Positions 13,630 through 27,200 of a DNA stretch of 64,000 nt are shown here, piece after piece; position 1 is the first letter of the stretch; each line of letters begins with the position of its first letter. The notes below the pieces were generated by a model that worked only from the letters and a program-made list of their open reading frames with translations, did no database searches and was not told where the DNA came from. The translations under genes were made by a program, and so were the position numbers. The DNA lies in NCBI RefSeq assembly GCF_910592395.1, contig NC_088311.1, positions 872,501-936,500 of the forward strand, read 5' to 3'. Source of the DNA: Lineus longissimus. Its lineage: Eukaryota; Nemertea; Pilidiophora; Heteronemertea; Lineidae.

Positions 13630-14145
13630 GTTCATTTAAAGTGGTTGATGTGTGAGAACCCTAAGAACCATTTGGTTTTTGCAGCTGAGGGCAATTTTGG
13701 CAGTCCCATTTTACAATGAGGGGGAAGAGAGGGGGAGGGGACATAGTCGAACCTGACTCCAATTTGACCTTTTCTCACATCTTATTCCTCAGATGGAGTG
13801 CATTGAACTCCCCTGGCCTATATATGGAATATGACAGCCAACTATTTCAAGTTGTTTTGAATATGATCATGAGTTTGTCCTTTCTTCAGACACGTGTATT
13901 GGCCTACTTACCCGAAAAAAATGTCCTTTATAGGCTCTTGATGGTTGGTTACCTGTTTGTATTGGCATACTCACCAGGTTGACATGGTTGTCCTCAGGTG
14001 ATTGTAATCTTTAATTTGGCCATTCCACCCATCATAAACCTACAGGAAAGGATCGGTGTAGAAAAGCTATAGACTAATGACAGTCTAATCAGTAACTAAG
14101 AAAAGTTCCTTCCTTTTCAGGGATAGCGTTTGTACCCCCCGGTTT

Positions 14146-14468
14146 GTATCTCTCTCAACTCTACTGAGAACCCCTTTGCCATTGGAGGGGTAGATCTCTC
14201 TCAACTCCACTGAGAACCCCTTTGCCATTGTAGGGGTAGATCTCTCTCAACTCCACTGAGAACCCCTTTGCCATTGTAGGGGTAGATCTCTCTCAACTCC
14301 ACTGAGAACCCCTTTGCCATTGGAGGGGTAGATCTCTCTCAACTCCACTGAGAACCCCTTTGCCATTGTAGGGGTAGATCTCTCTCAACTCCACTGAGAA
14401 CCCCTTTGCCATTGTAGGGGTAGATCTCTCTCAACTCCACTGAGAACCCCTTTGCCCTTTGAGGGGTA
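14146..14468. repeat. minisatellite, 46-bp unit, seven copies
   Basis: The landmark TGAGAACCCC recurs exactly every 46 bp (14165, 14211, 14257, 14303, 14349, 14395, 14441). Each full unit contains ACCCCT and AGGGGT arms that could pair as a short hairpin. The last unit is diverged (CCCTTTGAGG). Confidence 0.95.
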
Positions 14469-14912
14469 GTTACCTACTGAAATTGGTCATCGTGTACATC
14501 TCAATTGAAATAGGGTCCTTTAAACAGGCTGTGACATAATACAGGGTCTTCCTGACTTGAACATTGAATAGAGACCTAACTACTGAACTATGACGCACGC
14601 CATCTGGAAACTGGCTTCCCAATATCAAAGGGGGCCATGGTGAGAGACACCTCCCCTGGAATTAATTGGAAACAAGAGGTGCACAATGTGAAGAGTATTG
14701 AATGTATTACGACATATTGGTTTTCTGAGGGATATCGAGTAGCACCTTGTTGTGATGGAGAACTCCTCATTATTGGTAGGCCTACCTTTCATGGCATATG
14801 GCCTACATCTTGATCACCTCTCTGTAGCTCTGACCTGGTCAATCTCTGGTTCAAAGGTCACCAGGATATTGCCAAGTCTCAGTCAGGGTGTTAGTCTTGT
14901 AAAGGGGAAGTG

Positions 14913-14975
14913 GTGACTAGGCTGAGTTTGAACCCAGGACCCTTGCGTTGTGAGTTGAATGCCTCAACTAGTCAC
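14913..14975 (-). repeat. degenerate tRNA-like (SINE-type) fragment
   Basis: Read on the minus strand, 8-bp complementary ends (GTGACTAG and CTAGTCAC) bracket a 63-nt sequence. Inside it, CTCACAACGCAAGGGTCC and a GGGTTCAAAC box resemble the anticodon-to-T-arm part of a valine-type tRNA. The D-arm and T-stem pair poorly, so it is not a functional tRNA gene. A tRNA-derived SINE remnant is the likeliest explanation. Confidence 0.35.
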
Positions 14976-15033
14976 TCCATGAGCAGTGCCCCTCGTCTAG
15001 ATTCAATGCTTATTCAATATGTTGTTTTTCCAG

Positions 15034-15200
15034 GTTGTATGATTTGATATCCATCGGCACTAACACATGCAGTCATGGAGGTAGTTGGAGACTGGAAGCC
15101 TAACCCTAAAGCCAAGCCGTTCATCCCCAAACGTCTGTTTCTGCGCCAACATGGGGCATCACAATGCAGTAGGAAGCGGATTGTGACTAAATTAGTAAAG
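15034..15200 (+). CDS. POMGNT1: POMGNT1 coding exon 1 (with 41-nt 5' UTR)
   Basis: The acceptor TTTTTCCAG ends at 15033 and the donor GTGAGT starts at 15201. The leader 15034-15074 has an in-frame TGA before the ATG at 15075. It encodes residues 1-42, the cytosolic tail. [12 protein letters not shown] matches the DWKPSP..KPF opening of vertebrate POMGNT1, and a basic stretch (KRIVTKLVK) precedes the membrane segment. The exon ends in phase 0. Confidence 0.9.
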
Positions 15201-18200
15201 GTGAGTGTAGTTGCCAAGTGATGTGTGTGGAACCTACATGTATCTTGATAATCAGGAATGTAAATCATAGTTCAACATTTCTTTCTTTAGATGTGGTGAT
15301 AGGGGTATTATAGTCTGAGTTCCAGCAGTGTTTAGTTGTGCACTGCTGTTGTCCAGCAGTGTTTAGCTGTGTGCCGCTGTTGTCCAGCAGTGTTTAGCTC
15401 TCAACCCTTGATATCAGTTGTCGGTCATGGACTCCGAGTCCCAGTGGTCTCCAGTTAAAGGTTTAGACTCTGCTTCCATAACCATTGTTTGAGAAAGGAT
15501 ACAATTATTTTAATGATAGCAATTATCCTTTCAGCTGTTGAAAGTGATTTGGAAGGTTGGTGACAGTTTGATCCTGTTAACAGATAAACTAGCGCCTCAG
15601 TGTTCTCCAAGTCCACCTTGATGATTGCTGTGCCTCATTATCAATGATTACTATCAAAAAGAGAAAAGCTACTACAGTGGAACCCCTGTAACATGACCAC
15701 TCATGGGACCGAGGTTGAATGGTCCGGGGTGGTCACCAACCGGCGTTCGACTGTAGTTGATTACTTTTCATCATTCGTTCACTATTACCCCTTGTTGCAA
15801 TCAAGAGCTTGGAGAATCATTGTCAATGGCTGCAAATCTAGTTTTCCTTTGACTATATGTCATTTGTTCTGTTGTATATCTTGGATGAAACCTCCAGTAA
15901 CACCTAATACTCCCATCTTCACTGTTCTAGAGAATGTGTGATCAATGCATCGTGCTTGAGACATACTAATAGCTCTACTTTGGTTAGTTTTCCTTCAATG
16001 AGTGGAGAACATGTGATAACATGTGATAACATGTGAATGTCTGCAGTATGGCATTGTATACCACAGTGTCAGCGATTGCGTTCTAACATTCAGCTAACAT
16101 TAACCTGTGTTGTGTGCCTGGTTTGTCAGTATTACGATGCGACATGCTCCACTCCTGGGGAGACTTCCCTCAACCTTTAACTCTTCCGTCACATCACACC
16201 TGTCACAGAAAGACTCTTCTGCTGTCTCTCTTCTTTAAGCTACTAATCAGGTCAATTCATTAGAGCATCTTGCCCTATCAAACGCTCTATTTGTTATTAG
16301 TTAACCTCTGTTTATCTTGCCTCGTTGTAATCTTGAAAGTTGCTTCTTCTCCAAAGACCATCACCTTGTACATGACATAACAGTGTTAGAACCTGGGCAG
16401 TAAACAAGGACTCCAGAAGCTGTCAACCTCTGCTTTGTCTCCTTGATTTTCCTTCCTGGCCCACTGCCTCCTCACCTTGTCTATTACCACCAAACATCCC
16501 TTTTGTGGTGCTTCTTGTTCTAGTTGCAAGCATACCATGAGATTAAAGGCAGCGTAGTTTGATTCTTGCATTTGTTGTACATATCACAACATCAAGAAGA
16601 AAACTGCCATCAGAGGTGAGAACAGATGGGTCACACACCCCTTGTATACATTGCCATTGATTTCGTTTATACCCAAATACTGTCAACCCCCCAAACATAC
16701 ACAAACTCTCTTACGGGTCATAATTTAGATGAGCATTGCTTTAAATGAGTTAATGGATGTGAGTGGTAGAGATGACAGCGATACGGGCAGAACTCTGATA
16801 GGCACCATCGAGATGATCCCATAAAAGGATTGTCTTGCTCCAACATGACAGCCCTGATAATGGAGCTCAGCGGCATTAACTCTTGTCAGACTGAGCTTGC
16901 AGGGCAGCGTCAGCAGGAGCACTGGGAACAGGAAGGTATAACTATCTGGAGTCTGCAGACTCTATTAGTGTTGCTCCTCCATTAACCTATCAGGGGGTTA
17001 AAAGGAAACATCTACAGGGAGGGGGAGGAAGGCCTGACACTGAAGTATGCAAGACTGTAGAAGTGTTGCTCACTCTTGTCAGGAGATTGTTGGCAAACGT
17101 ATGGAGGATCAGAGTAGTGGGAACAGGAAGGTACAACTACTGGAACTCTTGGCTGCCACAGAGTTAAGCTATCCGCTGGCCACCTCAAGTTGCCACTGGG
17201 ATTCCACCCCTGAACCAGCAGGAACCTCCTGTTGCCACACTCTCTGCAGAAAGCCAGAGAACAGCATTATCATTATGAGAACGAGAGAAACACCACAGAT
17301 TCCTGTACTCCTCAGGCCGTTAGGCATCAACAACTTTTTATAACAAGCTATTTCTCCTGGAAAACTAATAATTGCCATGTTCAGAGATTACCATTAATGT
17401 TTCAGCCATTTATAGATGGTAAGACAGTTCACATTCATTATACGCTTGAAATAAAAGTCTATACATGTACAGTAGAACCTCCCTTAGCGGACACCTCTGC
17501 CAGGCGGACACCTCTACATTACGGGCACATCCGGCCAGTCCCGATCATTTCCAATAACAAAAACCTCTGTACGGCGGACACCTCTCTACTCCGAATTGCG
17601 GACAGGGTGATGGCCAATTTTTGGTCCAATTCTCTCCCAATTACGGACAGTAGGCAAAAACAATGGTTTCCCGCGTGCGCTTGGAGAGTCAAGTAGGTCG
17701 ACAGGTGTGATATTTGCGTAATTAATCAACGTAATTACCCTATGGCATTGTGTTTTTTTATCCTAATTAAGCCGCGGCATTCGTTTACTCATCTTTTCAA
17801 CTGATCACATAGGCCTATTGTGTCAACGGACACTCATAAATCAACGCGGTTTTGTCAGTGTTGCGGCAAATATGCGTTAGTAGAGAAATTAGAAAAAAAT
17901 AATTATTAATCAAAGGTGGCTGATGGACAGAAATTATGGTGTTTTTTCACACATTATGACATGTCGAGGAGATTTTGTAATAAAAGGGGCACCTTTTACT
18001 GAGAGATTATTCACTCTCTGAGTTCCAAAGTAGCTCACGTCATTCAACACAACATCACAAGCAAATACCGATCAGCCAACAGGTTTAAAGTTTCTACGCT
18101 AGATGTCGACACAGAGAAAACCAAGACCTGCAAGGCGGGAACTTCAAATCCACCTATCGGACGATTTGGCATCAACTCTCTATTGCGGACACCTCTATTG

Positions 18201-21200
18201 CGGACACCTGGGCCCAGTCCGATGGGTGTCCGCAATAGAGAGGTTGTACTGTACGTTTTTAATCCTGTAAGGGTGAAAGACTCACCACTTGTAGCACGAG
18301 AGAACTTCTTTTGTATATCTCTCACAGAATGGAAGCAGTTTTTCTCTTGGGCTTGTTATAGTTTCTTATTTATGTGTCTTCAAATTGGTAATTAGGTAAT
18401 TAGACTTTTACTATCTACCAGTGAGAGTGCTTACTTTTATACTGCTGGTTATGGTTTGTAATGTGGTGCTCAGTAGCGTGTACCTAATCTGCCCTAATGG
18501 TACATGGTTGCCTTGTTAATTTCTCAAGAGCCTAATCAAAATGTCCGCTATTGAAATTCAATCTTGGAAGCAACACTTGAGGTATTGGATTTCTTTGTGG
18601 GTTGATAATAGAGCATGTTTCTGCCTTGGTGCTGGTTTTATTGTCTATGCCCCAGTAGTTGCTCTAGAATGGCTTTGAATTGTGGTAACAGTTGAATTAT
18701 AAATTAACCCTTTCAGCTGGTAGAGCGCTTGAGTTCCATCCATCATCGTGTTAGCTGCTGGCCTTATCTCCGAGTCAGTTGCATCCTAATGATATCGTGC
18801 TGTGGCCCATAAGCTAAGTGGAAATGCAACCCTGGCTTATTGTGCCTCTCCTCATCATGTTGACGCTGTTGTCCTTGACGGAACCGATGATTGTCTGTTG
18901 ATTCCTGCGCAGGGATTTATGCTGGCATTTCGTCCAAGACAAATATCGTCAATATTAAAACCATCCAACCAAATGTCATGTGCATTTTTCCTTGTGATAT
19001 GTGGATGATATATCTGATGTCATTTACAAAGACACGCTTGCCTTTATTCATCATCCGGCAAATGGATATGGGCAAATTGATCGTGTAAATGGCATTTGGT
19101 CTGTTTTTCAAATCATATCGGCTGAGAAACAAAGCCAAGTCTTATAATAGCTTGGTGTTTTTCTTGCGGGGGGTATAACATGGTCTTTACCCGACTCTTT
19201 TGAGCCATGCGATGCGCTAAAGTAGATGGTGATATATCATAGAGCTGGCTATAAAACCTTATTCAGCCAATGATTGACTGGCTCATTTCTTTTGATCAGC
19301 AGCAGAAACATCGCTGAGAAGGTCTTTTGGTGGCATCTAGGAAAAGACTTGTCAATTGGGGACTATTGGTTTGTGTTGTTGATATGACTTGGTTGTGTGT
19401 TGAGAACAAGTCCAGGCTGTGTTTGGTGCAGGCATCTCACACATCTCTCCTCGTCCCTTCCGGGTAGTTCAAGCACATTGATACCCTTGGCTGGCCCCTG
19501 GTGAATAATCTTAATCTCTGCTTGTGTTCCAGGGTGGATTAGTGGTCGTACTACTGGCGACCATTGGCATCAACATCATGTTCATTCTCGACACGAGTCA
19601 GAAGCTTCAGGATGACCCCACAAAACAAGGTATGTCTTGCTTCTCTTTCAGGGGAGGCCAATCCCACAGTCGCCCAGCTGGCGTTTATGAGAGGTGCGGT
19701 GCAGAACAACAACCGAGGTGTAGACATCCTTTTGACCAAGCAAGGCAAAACAGAGGAAGAAGAACCATCTTGACTACTTTGATAACCTCAGTCCTTGAGG
19801 GTTAACTATTGTTTATAGCCAAATAGATAACCCATTTCCCACATCGCATTTCAAACCTGTCTGCTATTCAGGCAACTAAATTAAAATTCATCATCATTAT
19901 CTTGGCTCCCCTGAGAATCAATGATACTAACTCCATATAACAGGAACAGCGATAAACCAATGAAAAACATCTACTGAGAACATATGATGTACGAATGGTT
20001 CATCTGGGTAGCTTTCGTAATGGGGATGTGTTGTTTTACTGGTCTAGAAAGTAAGATTGTAGAAAAATGAACGCCTTATTTTCATCTTGTCTGGCTGGCG
20101 CTTGTCTTCTATTGATGCTTGTAACAGCAAACTCCTTGGTGCTGGCACTGCGGGTTTGATATTGACCTGAAAGGCCTACATACTTACCCAGCATTTCTCT
20201 CAGACTGAAGTGTAGGAGACCAGTCTTCAAGAAATGTGGGATAGATTTTAACAAACTAGCAAATGAGTCAACGATGGCATGCCATACTCTGTTGCCTCAG
20301 GAGAGCATGCTGACTGATGGAATGGCATTTCCATGTATATGTATTAGTCTGAATGGTTCATATCCTAAGACACTGCTATTGTGATGGAATAAATCCACAC
20401 TCCTGGTGGACAAGCTTCACCCATCATTTGTCGGAAGTTTTCCTTACAAACCAGCCTGAGGCTAACTTCTCCTTTATTGAATAAAGTAATGGTCAATAAA
20501 GATATAGCCAATCATGCATGACAATCCATTACTGGTGGCCAGGATGGATTGGGTCGGACCGACGGCATACAGTAATATTGATTCATTGGAAATTGGCCGA
20601 GAATCAAAGATGTCTGGTCAGATATCGGCCAGTTTGATATCGGTCTTAATGAACAGTTGGAGGAAGAGTGAGATCGTAACGATGAGCGAAGCTGCTTCTG
20701 TTATTTTGTCCAAGATTTGATTTAAGGAGAAGTCACTTCTAGTTGTGCTGCATTGGTCACTGTCAGCGACCAATGGCAAGGAAATGGGGTGTTTGCCTTT
20801 TGATTTAACTCTTTTTCCTTATAGCAATCATTGGGTTTGAAATGCCACACCTGTAGTGCACCATTCTGCCTCAATCTGGTTTCACACATGATTGGACTGG
20901 CGTTCCTTAGCTTCTTGTCAAGCAGTTCTCAATCTTTATGGAATCGGAAATCTTTGGAAATCAAAGCAGTTTCCCGAACACCGATTACTGTTAGTGTTGA
21001 GCTTTGAGAGAGGAAATCAACCAGTCTCTCAAGATTTATCAAACACCATTGTGTTTCCATGGAAATTCCCTCCTTCTCAGAGACAAACCGATTTTCTGCC
21101 TTCAAAGTTTTACACCGTGCTCCTTGTTTGTCTCAAAGCAGGGATTTATAACTGTCAAACAGACGGAACAAGTTATAATCGGATCAATCATCATCTCATG

Positions 21201-24200
21201 TAATCCATTGAAAGTAGGAGGGAAAAGAGTGCCAAATAGCAATAAACTTGAGAAAATGGAGGGAATTAGAGCGTGAAAAACACTTCAGCTTTGATTTCAA
21301 ATGCTCGCCAAGTTCTAAACTGTTTGAATAGAATGTAGGAAAGTATTGAACAGGCTTGTACTAAATAGAATTGTAATGTGGCATGAAATATATTCTAGTT
21401 TGGTCCTTGATCATTCATGCGGATGTTCTGTGTCAAAGCTTTGTCATGTGTTGGCTGCCTACAGCATGCTCTGTTCATGTGCTGTATACAGTGCATTGTA
21501 GTGCATTGTAGTGCATGGATATTGATACTGTAAAGTTCACTCAGAAGCCATTACGATCTGTTAGATGGCAGCATCATGATCGTGATGACATGATCATCAG
21601 ACTGGTGTTTTTGACCACTCCATGAGTCTTATCATTGGAATCCTAGCAGCTTAATATGTATTCAGATTTAGAGTAGGAACCATGACTTTAATTCCCTGAC
21701 GTTCGGTTCAACCATCGGCGGGAAGAGGTTGTTTAGCATCTGTATGAAACCATTAGCGGGTTCTTATTCTTCGACGATCTCCTTGCTTCCTCCTATTGAC
21801 ATTCCCTGGCAATATCTTGATGGGCCGTCACTCCTTTCAGAGACTTCTCTTCATGATGATGTAGTGTTTCTGAAACCCGTCGCAGGTTTGATGATCAGCT
21901 TGTTCTTCCTGACATTGTCTGGTGGTAAGATCAGGCTGAGCTGTCAACTAGGCCAAGCTACCAACTCAGATGATGGCATATCATCACGTTCTCACAAAAC
22001 ATATCTGTTCCTCGGAAGTCGGATCGACTCGAAGCAGCTCCTTTGGGATGATGATGTTTCGTCTTGTTAGTCAGGAGAATTGACAAGCCTGACCTCTCTA
22101 TCAAAGAAATGGAAGTTCTTCCAGACATCTTTATCTTGAAGATGTGATGTCTGTCATCGATTTTGGATTCTCCACCAGTGCTGCGTTTCTTATCAGAGGG
22201 TGTTTAATTGTTACCATGTGTTGTCTGCACTGATACCGGGAAGGTTCAGTGAGAAGTGAAAACGATGATCATGCTTGTTGGGCTCCCCGAACCGTAGCAA
22301 GCAAATGTGAATATATTGTTGGCCAGAGGTCTTTAAGGAGTAATAATTGACATATTCATGAGTAGTGTGTACAAGAGGTGTTCATGATCAGAACCCTTGT
22401 ATGACTTTGAGTGATTGTAGCCAGCCATGTCAAGATCATAGAAGATCAATGCCTCCGATGCTGTATTTGACAGTGAATGGTAAGGCGCAGTGTTGGTGAG
22501 TGATGCAGTGGATCCCTGCCGACAGGTAGCGTATTGATTAGCTGTGGTCATGTCAGATGCAGGGCCACATGCTAGATGCAAGTGTCACAGCACTACTCGT
22601 TAAGTCACCACTTGAGGAATCGCCTTGAGAAGTGCTTTCAAAAATAGGGTGTTTCTGTGTGTCGTGTGTGTGTAACCCTTGGTGTAAGTTTCAGATAAAC
22701 ATCTGAGCAGCACCCACAGCTGATAAGCTGTGATGATCTTTGAGGTATGCTGGGTCTTTTTCTTAAAACATATGCAGGTCAGTCCAGTCTGGAGTCATCC
22801 AGCTCCCATCAGCTTCGTCAACTAGATTTTGCAAATGCTTTATGCATTCAGCTGTTTTGTCACAGAGTATACCATGTAAGGCAGAGTAATGCTGTATAGA
22901 TTCACCAGTCTTTCAACTACAATTCAGCCTAGATGAACATTAGGTTGCATCAACCATCGATGCCACCGCTCTCCTCCACTTGGGGGAGAGGGGCAGAGCT
23001 CTAATGGGATCAATATGTCCCAATGAAAATTGGCCGCAATTAAATTGTTATTCTTGGTTGGGAGAAGGACTTCAGATGGGCTTGGAATCAGGCAACCCAG
23101 ATTGGTAATACCAGGGCATTCATAGCAGTGATTATTGACTGGTGGTTGTATACTTGCCTGATGAGCGTCCTTGTTGTGGGCGACCGAGAGTATTATAGTC
23201 ACCATGATATATCTGCATCAGTTTGTAGCGGGCAGACAATATTGGAGGTTTTTTACTAATCGGGATTGATTTATGTCTACCTATTCCGTTCAGTGGAGCT
23301 GAACTGCGTGGTGAACCCAGCGATGGCACTCATATCTATTTCTCATTGCTCTCATCCACTTGTACACTTGCACAATGTACCTAATCATTTACCAATCAAA
23401 TCCATCTCAGCCGAGCCGTGTCTGAATGTTGTCTCTATCGTTTTAAGGTTTCCCAACCGCATCAAATCAATACTGACTTTTGAAAAATGAAGCCTTTTAA
23501 CAAATAGCATGAAGTATTGGATATGGTCACCACACCCAGTGATTCATGTCATCACGCAATGACATTTTGCCTCTCTCTTCTCCTGACTTCCCCTGCTCTT
23601 GAGCACTCTCCAGGCCAGTCCAACTCAACTCACCGAGCTGTTCAAAGCATGACATGCTTTGTGAGGAACTCATCACAGTAAATAGTGGTTTTCTCAAGTA
23701 TTTGGTGAAGTGTCTGTGATCTTGGTTCGACTAAGATTCATATGTCTAGCCAGAGGAAGCCACTGATCAAATGCCTTCAAATTGGACATTTTGATACAGC
23801 TGTGCGTATCTTTTATTGATACCTGAGTTGTTCGCCTGTTTCATGAGCCTCACTACCATCTATGATTAACCAAGAGCATCATTCCAGGAAACTACAGCAC
23901 TAAACATAACCTGAAAAACTCCATCCTGCTCTCATTTGTTTTGCCACTTCTTGTCAGCCAGTGTTGCTGACTGAAGTAAAAACTGGTTGTGTGTTATCTA
24001 CTGGCTCCGGAAGTGACCAGTCATGCAGATGATTGCATTATGAAAAGCACTCTGATCGGGGGAAAAGTTTGTGTTTTTTACCAACTGACTACTGGTATGT
24101 TAGTTCTGCAGTAGGCTGGAAACTACATCAAACAGATTCATCAGTTCTCAGCCTTATCCGCCAATGCCCATTGAATCAGATGATTTCAATCATACAGTAA

Positions 24201-27200
24201 TGCGCCCACAAAAGCCCGATCATTTCCTCAGTCGAGCTCTCAACAGTGGGGCAGTCTGACTACTTACTGCTACAGTTCCCTTATTCACCGTGGCAACAGC
24301 GTCTATCAAACAAAGTCTAGCATTATCAGCATCCTCCACCACTGACCACTCAAGCAGATGATCTCAATCAGACAAACACCAACCAATCTTGGAGAAATAA
24401 TCAAATTATTCCGAGGCTCGGGTCCTTTTAACTCTTAGATGCGGGATCCAGCCGACCATGTGCTGTATTAGTGGTGACACGAGGACTTGTGTTGGTCCGA
24501 GTATGCAGTGTGAATGAGGGACTGAGGTGGTAACAGTTAGCAGTTCACCTAATATCGGAGCATTTTTGTCATCAGATTTCAATTAGGTGCTGCGTGGATC
24601 AATCAAGGTTACCGCAATAGAAATTGATCCCCGCGGCACGCAATGGAAAATGTTCAAATGTGATCATAGGGATTTGGCGATTAATTGCAATTGATGAGGA
24701 GTCTTGATGGCTTGATATTAGGAGCGTGCCGTTCCAATGAAAGTTGTCTCTAAACTGTATATGGCTGTGTGGATTCGATAGGGAATGCACAAATGATTTT
24801 GGCCAGTTGAGTTGGAATTGAATTCAGCTCTTGTTTCACCCGAAACAAACCAGGATGATGTGTCATCATGTACAGCATCCTACTTGAAATGTACACATGT
24901 TCGTTGTACACTATTGGTGAATTTGAAGTTTGCCGGTACTTTGTGTATGATAAGTTAGCTTGAAATGGACTCGGTGCCTCAGTCATTATCGTCATTCCCC
25001 GCCATGGAGGGAACCTGATCATTAGGCGCTCCCATGATCGGCAGCGTTATTAGATATGTTATTTATAATCTGGATGGTGTAATAAGGATTGATGAGCCCC
25101 TCTTTGTGGCCCTTAGGTATGGGGCGAATTCTTGTCTGATTATCACCACCAGAAAAAGTGGGTTTAGCACTAAGGTTTTTAGAAGTACATTGTTTCTTTG
25201 TGCAGGTCATGTGAAATATGTTCAGTATGAAGAGGGAGCGCGTGCTTCTGGTTTGGTGCTGATTGCCAGTTACAGGGTCTCAACTTTCATCATATTGTAT
25301 AAGATCAGCCGTCATCATTGCTGAACACTTCAGTCATCACTTTCACACAGACCTTGAACTCATAACAACAATAGCACCTCTACCATCCTGTTCACTCTCG
25401 CCGCCCCAGTTACTCTCAGATAACATACCGAAATCATGATTGCTGTGAATCTGCATTGACACTTATGAAATATTCAGGCCCTGTTACTGCACAGATGAAA
25501 TCACGTCAACGGGGGTTGCTAGCCCGGCCTGACAGATTGTCGAGGGGGTTTTCTCCAGCAAATCAATGTCTGATGAAGCGTGCAAACTCTGATTTATCCA
25601 ATCGAAGTCTCTTCTGCTTCAGCAGCGGTGTACCACCTCGGGATGCCATTGAGAGCTTACATTTGGGTCTGATCAAAACAAGTGTATGTGTGGTCAGAAT
25701 GTAAAGCAGGGGATAAAAAGTGAAGCCCTGTGGCAGGAATTACCACCTCTCGATGTGTTGCTTCTCATCAAGCCCTTGATAAACTGCCCACTTACGTCAC
25801 CCATTTCCTGCTCAGATCTCCACTCACTGGCAGCGATCAAAGAGCGTTGGGCCCGAGATAATCGCCCATCAAATATGAACCACCAATCAGTTCCCAGGGG
25901 TCATATCTGCCTTTCTTGCATTCAGAGAGCAGGTGAGAATTTATCGGCTCTGGTGACATGAGTGGCCCCATAAACCATTACCTTGCTGCTAGAAAACATG
26001 TGGACTCAACGAACTATACCAATATTTCCTCAGAAGAAGTTGATGAGTGGATGTGCCCATGCGAGAGATCAATGGTCAGTGTTTGCTGCTGTCCCAAGTG
26101 GGCAAAATTTACAGGCTCTGGTGACAAGAGAAAGAAGAGCTCAGTAAAAACCTTCTCTGGTAGAATAATTGTTTTGATAAATGGAAAAAATTGGTCAAGA
26201 AACTCCCTAGACACTTTCATTTGCCTAAGGTGGAATTTGATGGGAAAAGGTCCCTGATTTTCAGGAGAGATCGATAATCATTGGGCGCTGCTCTCCCGAT
26301 GGTCAGCCGTCAATTATGAAGCAGTAATCATCAGCCAAGGGTCGTAGATGTCTCAGTGACACCTGTTTATTGGGTGGTGATTCACAGACTTGAATGACGG
26401 CCGTGATGGGTAGAGCTGTGGACCGTCAGGCTGAATGAGGGAGGTTGCACCTACTCAGGGCTGATGACTCTCATGGAGGACCATGTTGCACCCAGAAATA
26501 CGCTTTCTTGTGTCTGATTTCTGCACTGCAAATCCAAGGCATCATCGTGGTGTAGTTATCAGTAAATATCCTGCAAGTGCAAGCTCTCACAAACGCTGGT
26601 CCTTTGATTGCCTGTCTATGCTGGCGCCGTTGAATGGAAAAAAACCCAATCTCTTGGTTGCAGATTCCCCCACTATTCATTCTCAAACGTGGAATGTCTG
26701 CATCTTAGTGTCCTCATAACCACTCTACCACATGAATCCACATCTTCACCGCCCTACAACTAATAAACATTCAACACAGAGGTTCTCTCTCTGGGTCGGA
26801 AATTTGCTGAACCGTGTTGAATTTTGAATGCACTGTTGGCGTTCCCCGCCACACCAACTCGAACATATCGTTGTTATGTCAGTTAGATTAATTACTGTGA
26901 GTCACAGCGGTAGAGTTTCAAGCCGGTTAATTTTCCCCTGGTACATGACGTTATCTCGAGGGATGTTGGCATGTATGATAGATGTTGGTTAGACCTAGAT
27001 CCGAGCAGACGTCATGGTGTCAGGGAATTAATGAAATTAGGAATAGGAATTGGCAGGTTGCTATCATGGCTTGCCTTCATGTCTTGAGGGCTCTGGGGCG
27101 ACAAAAACAGTTTGTACACCTCTAAGCATTAGCATTGGCAAGGTAAAGTGCAGGCAATTCAAATCGGCTGAATAGCCCCGCACGGCTATGACCAACACCG

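Larger units (their letters stand above)
12394..15033 (+). other. probable 5' UTR intron of POMGNT1, rich in minisatellites
   Basis: This interval holds two minisatellites (51-bp and 46-bp units) and a tRNA-like fragment, described separately. A 28-bp near-palindrome with CCGTAA and TTACGG arms lies at 12582-12609. No coding sequence is recognised. Calling it an intron depends on the candidate upstream exon. Confidence 0.35.
15201..19532 (+). other. POMGNT1 intron 1 (4.3 kb)
   Basis: Contains a 31-bp tandem repeat (15322-15400), a 79-bp and a 782-bp TA-flanked inverted-repeat element (described separately), and a duplicated phrase like GGGAACAGGAAGGTAYAACTA near 16925 and 17118. ACATGTGATA is repeated at about 16011-16035. 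No other exon is recognised. Confidence 0.8.

Noticed and set aside
13019-14468. Regularly repeated blocks resembling a CRISPR array
   Set aside because: The units are joined head to tail with no spacers, in an animal intron; they are minisatellites.
18710-18790. tRNA-like D-arm sequence CAGCTGGTAGAGCGCTTGAG
   Set aside because: It resembles an A box strongly, but no acceptable B box or cloverleaf follows. At most it is an eroded SINE fragment.
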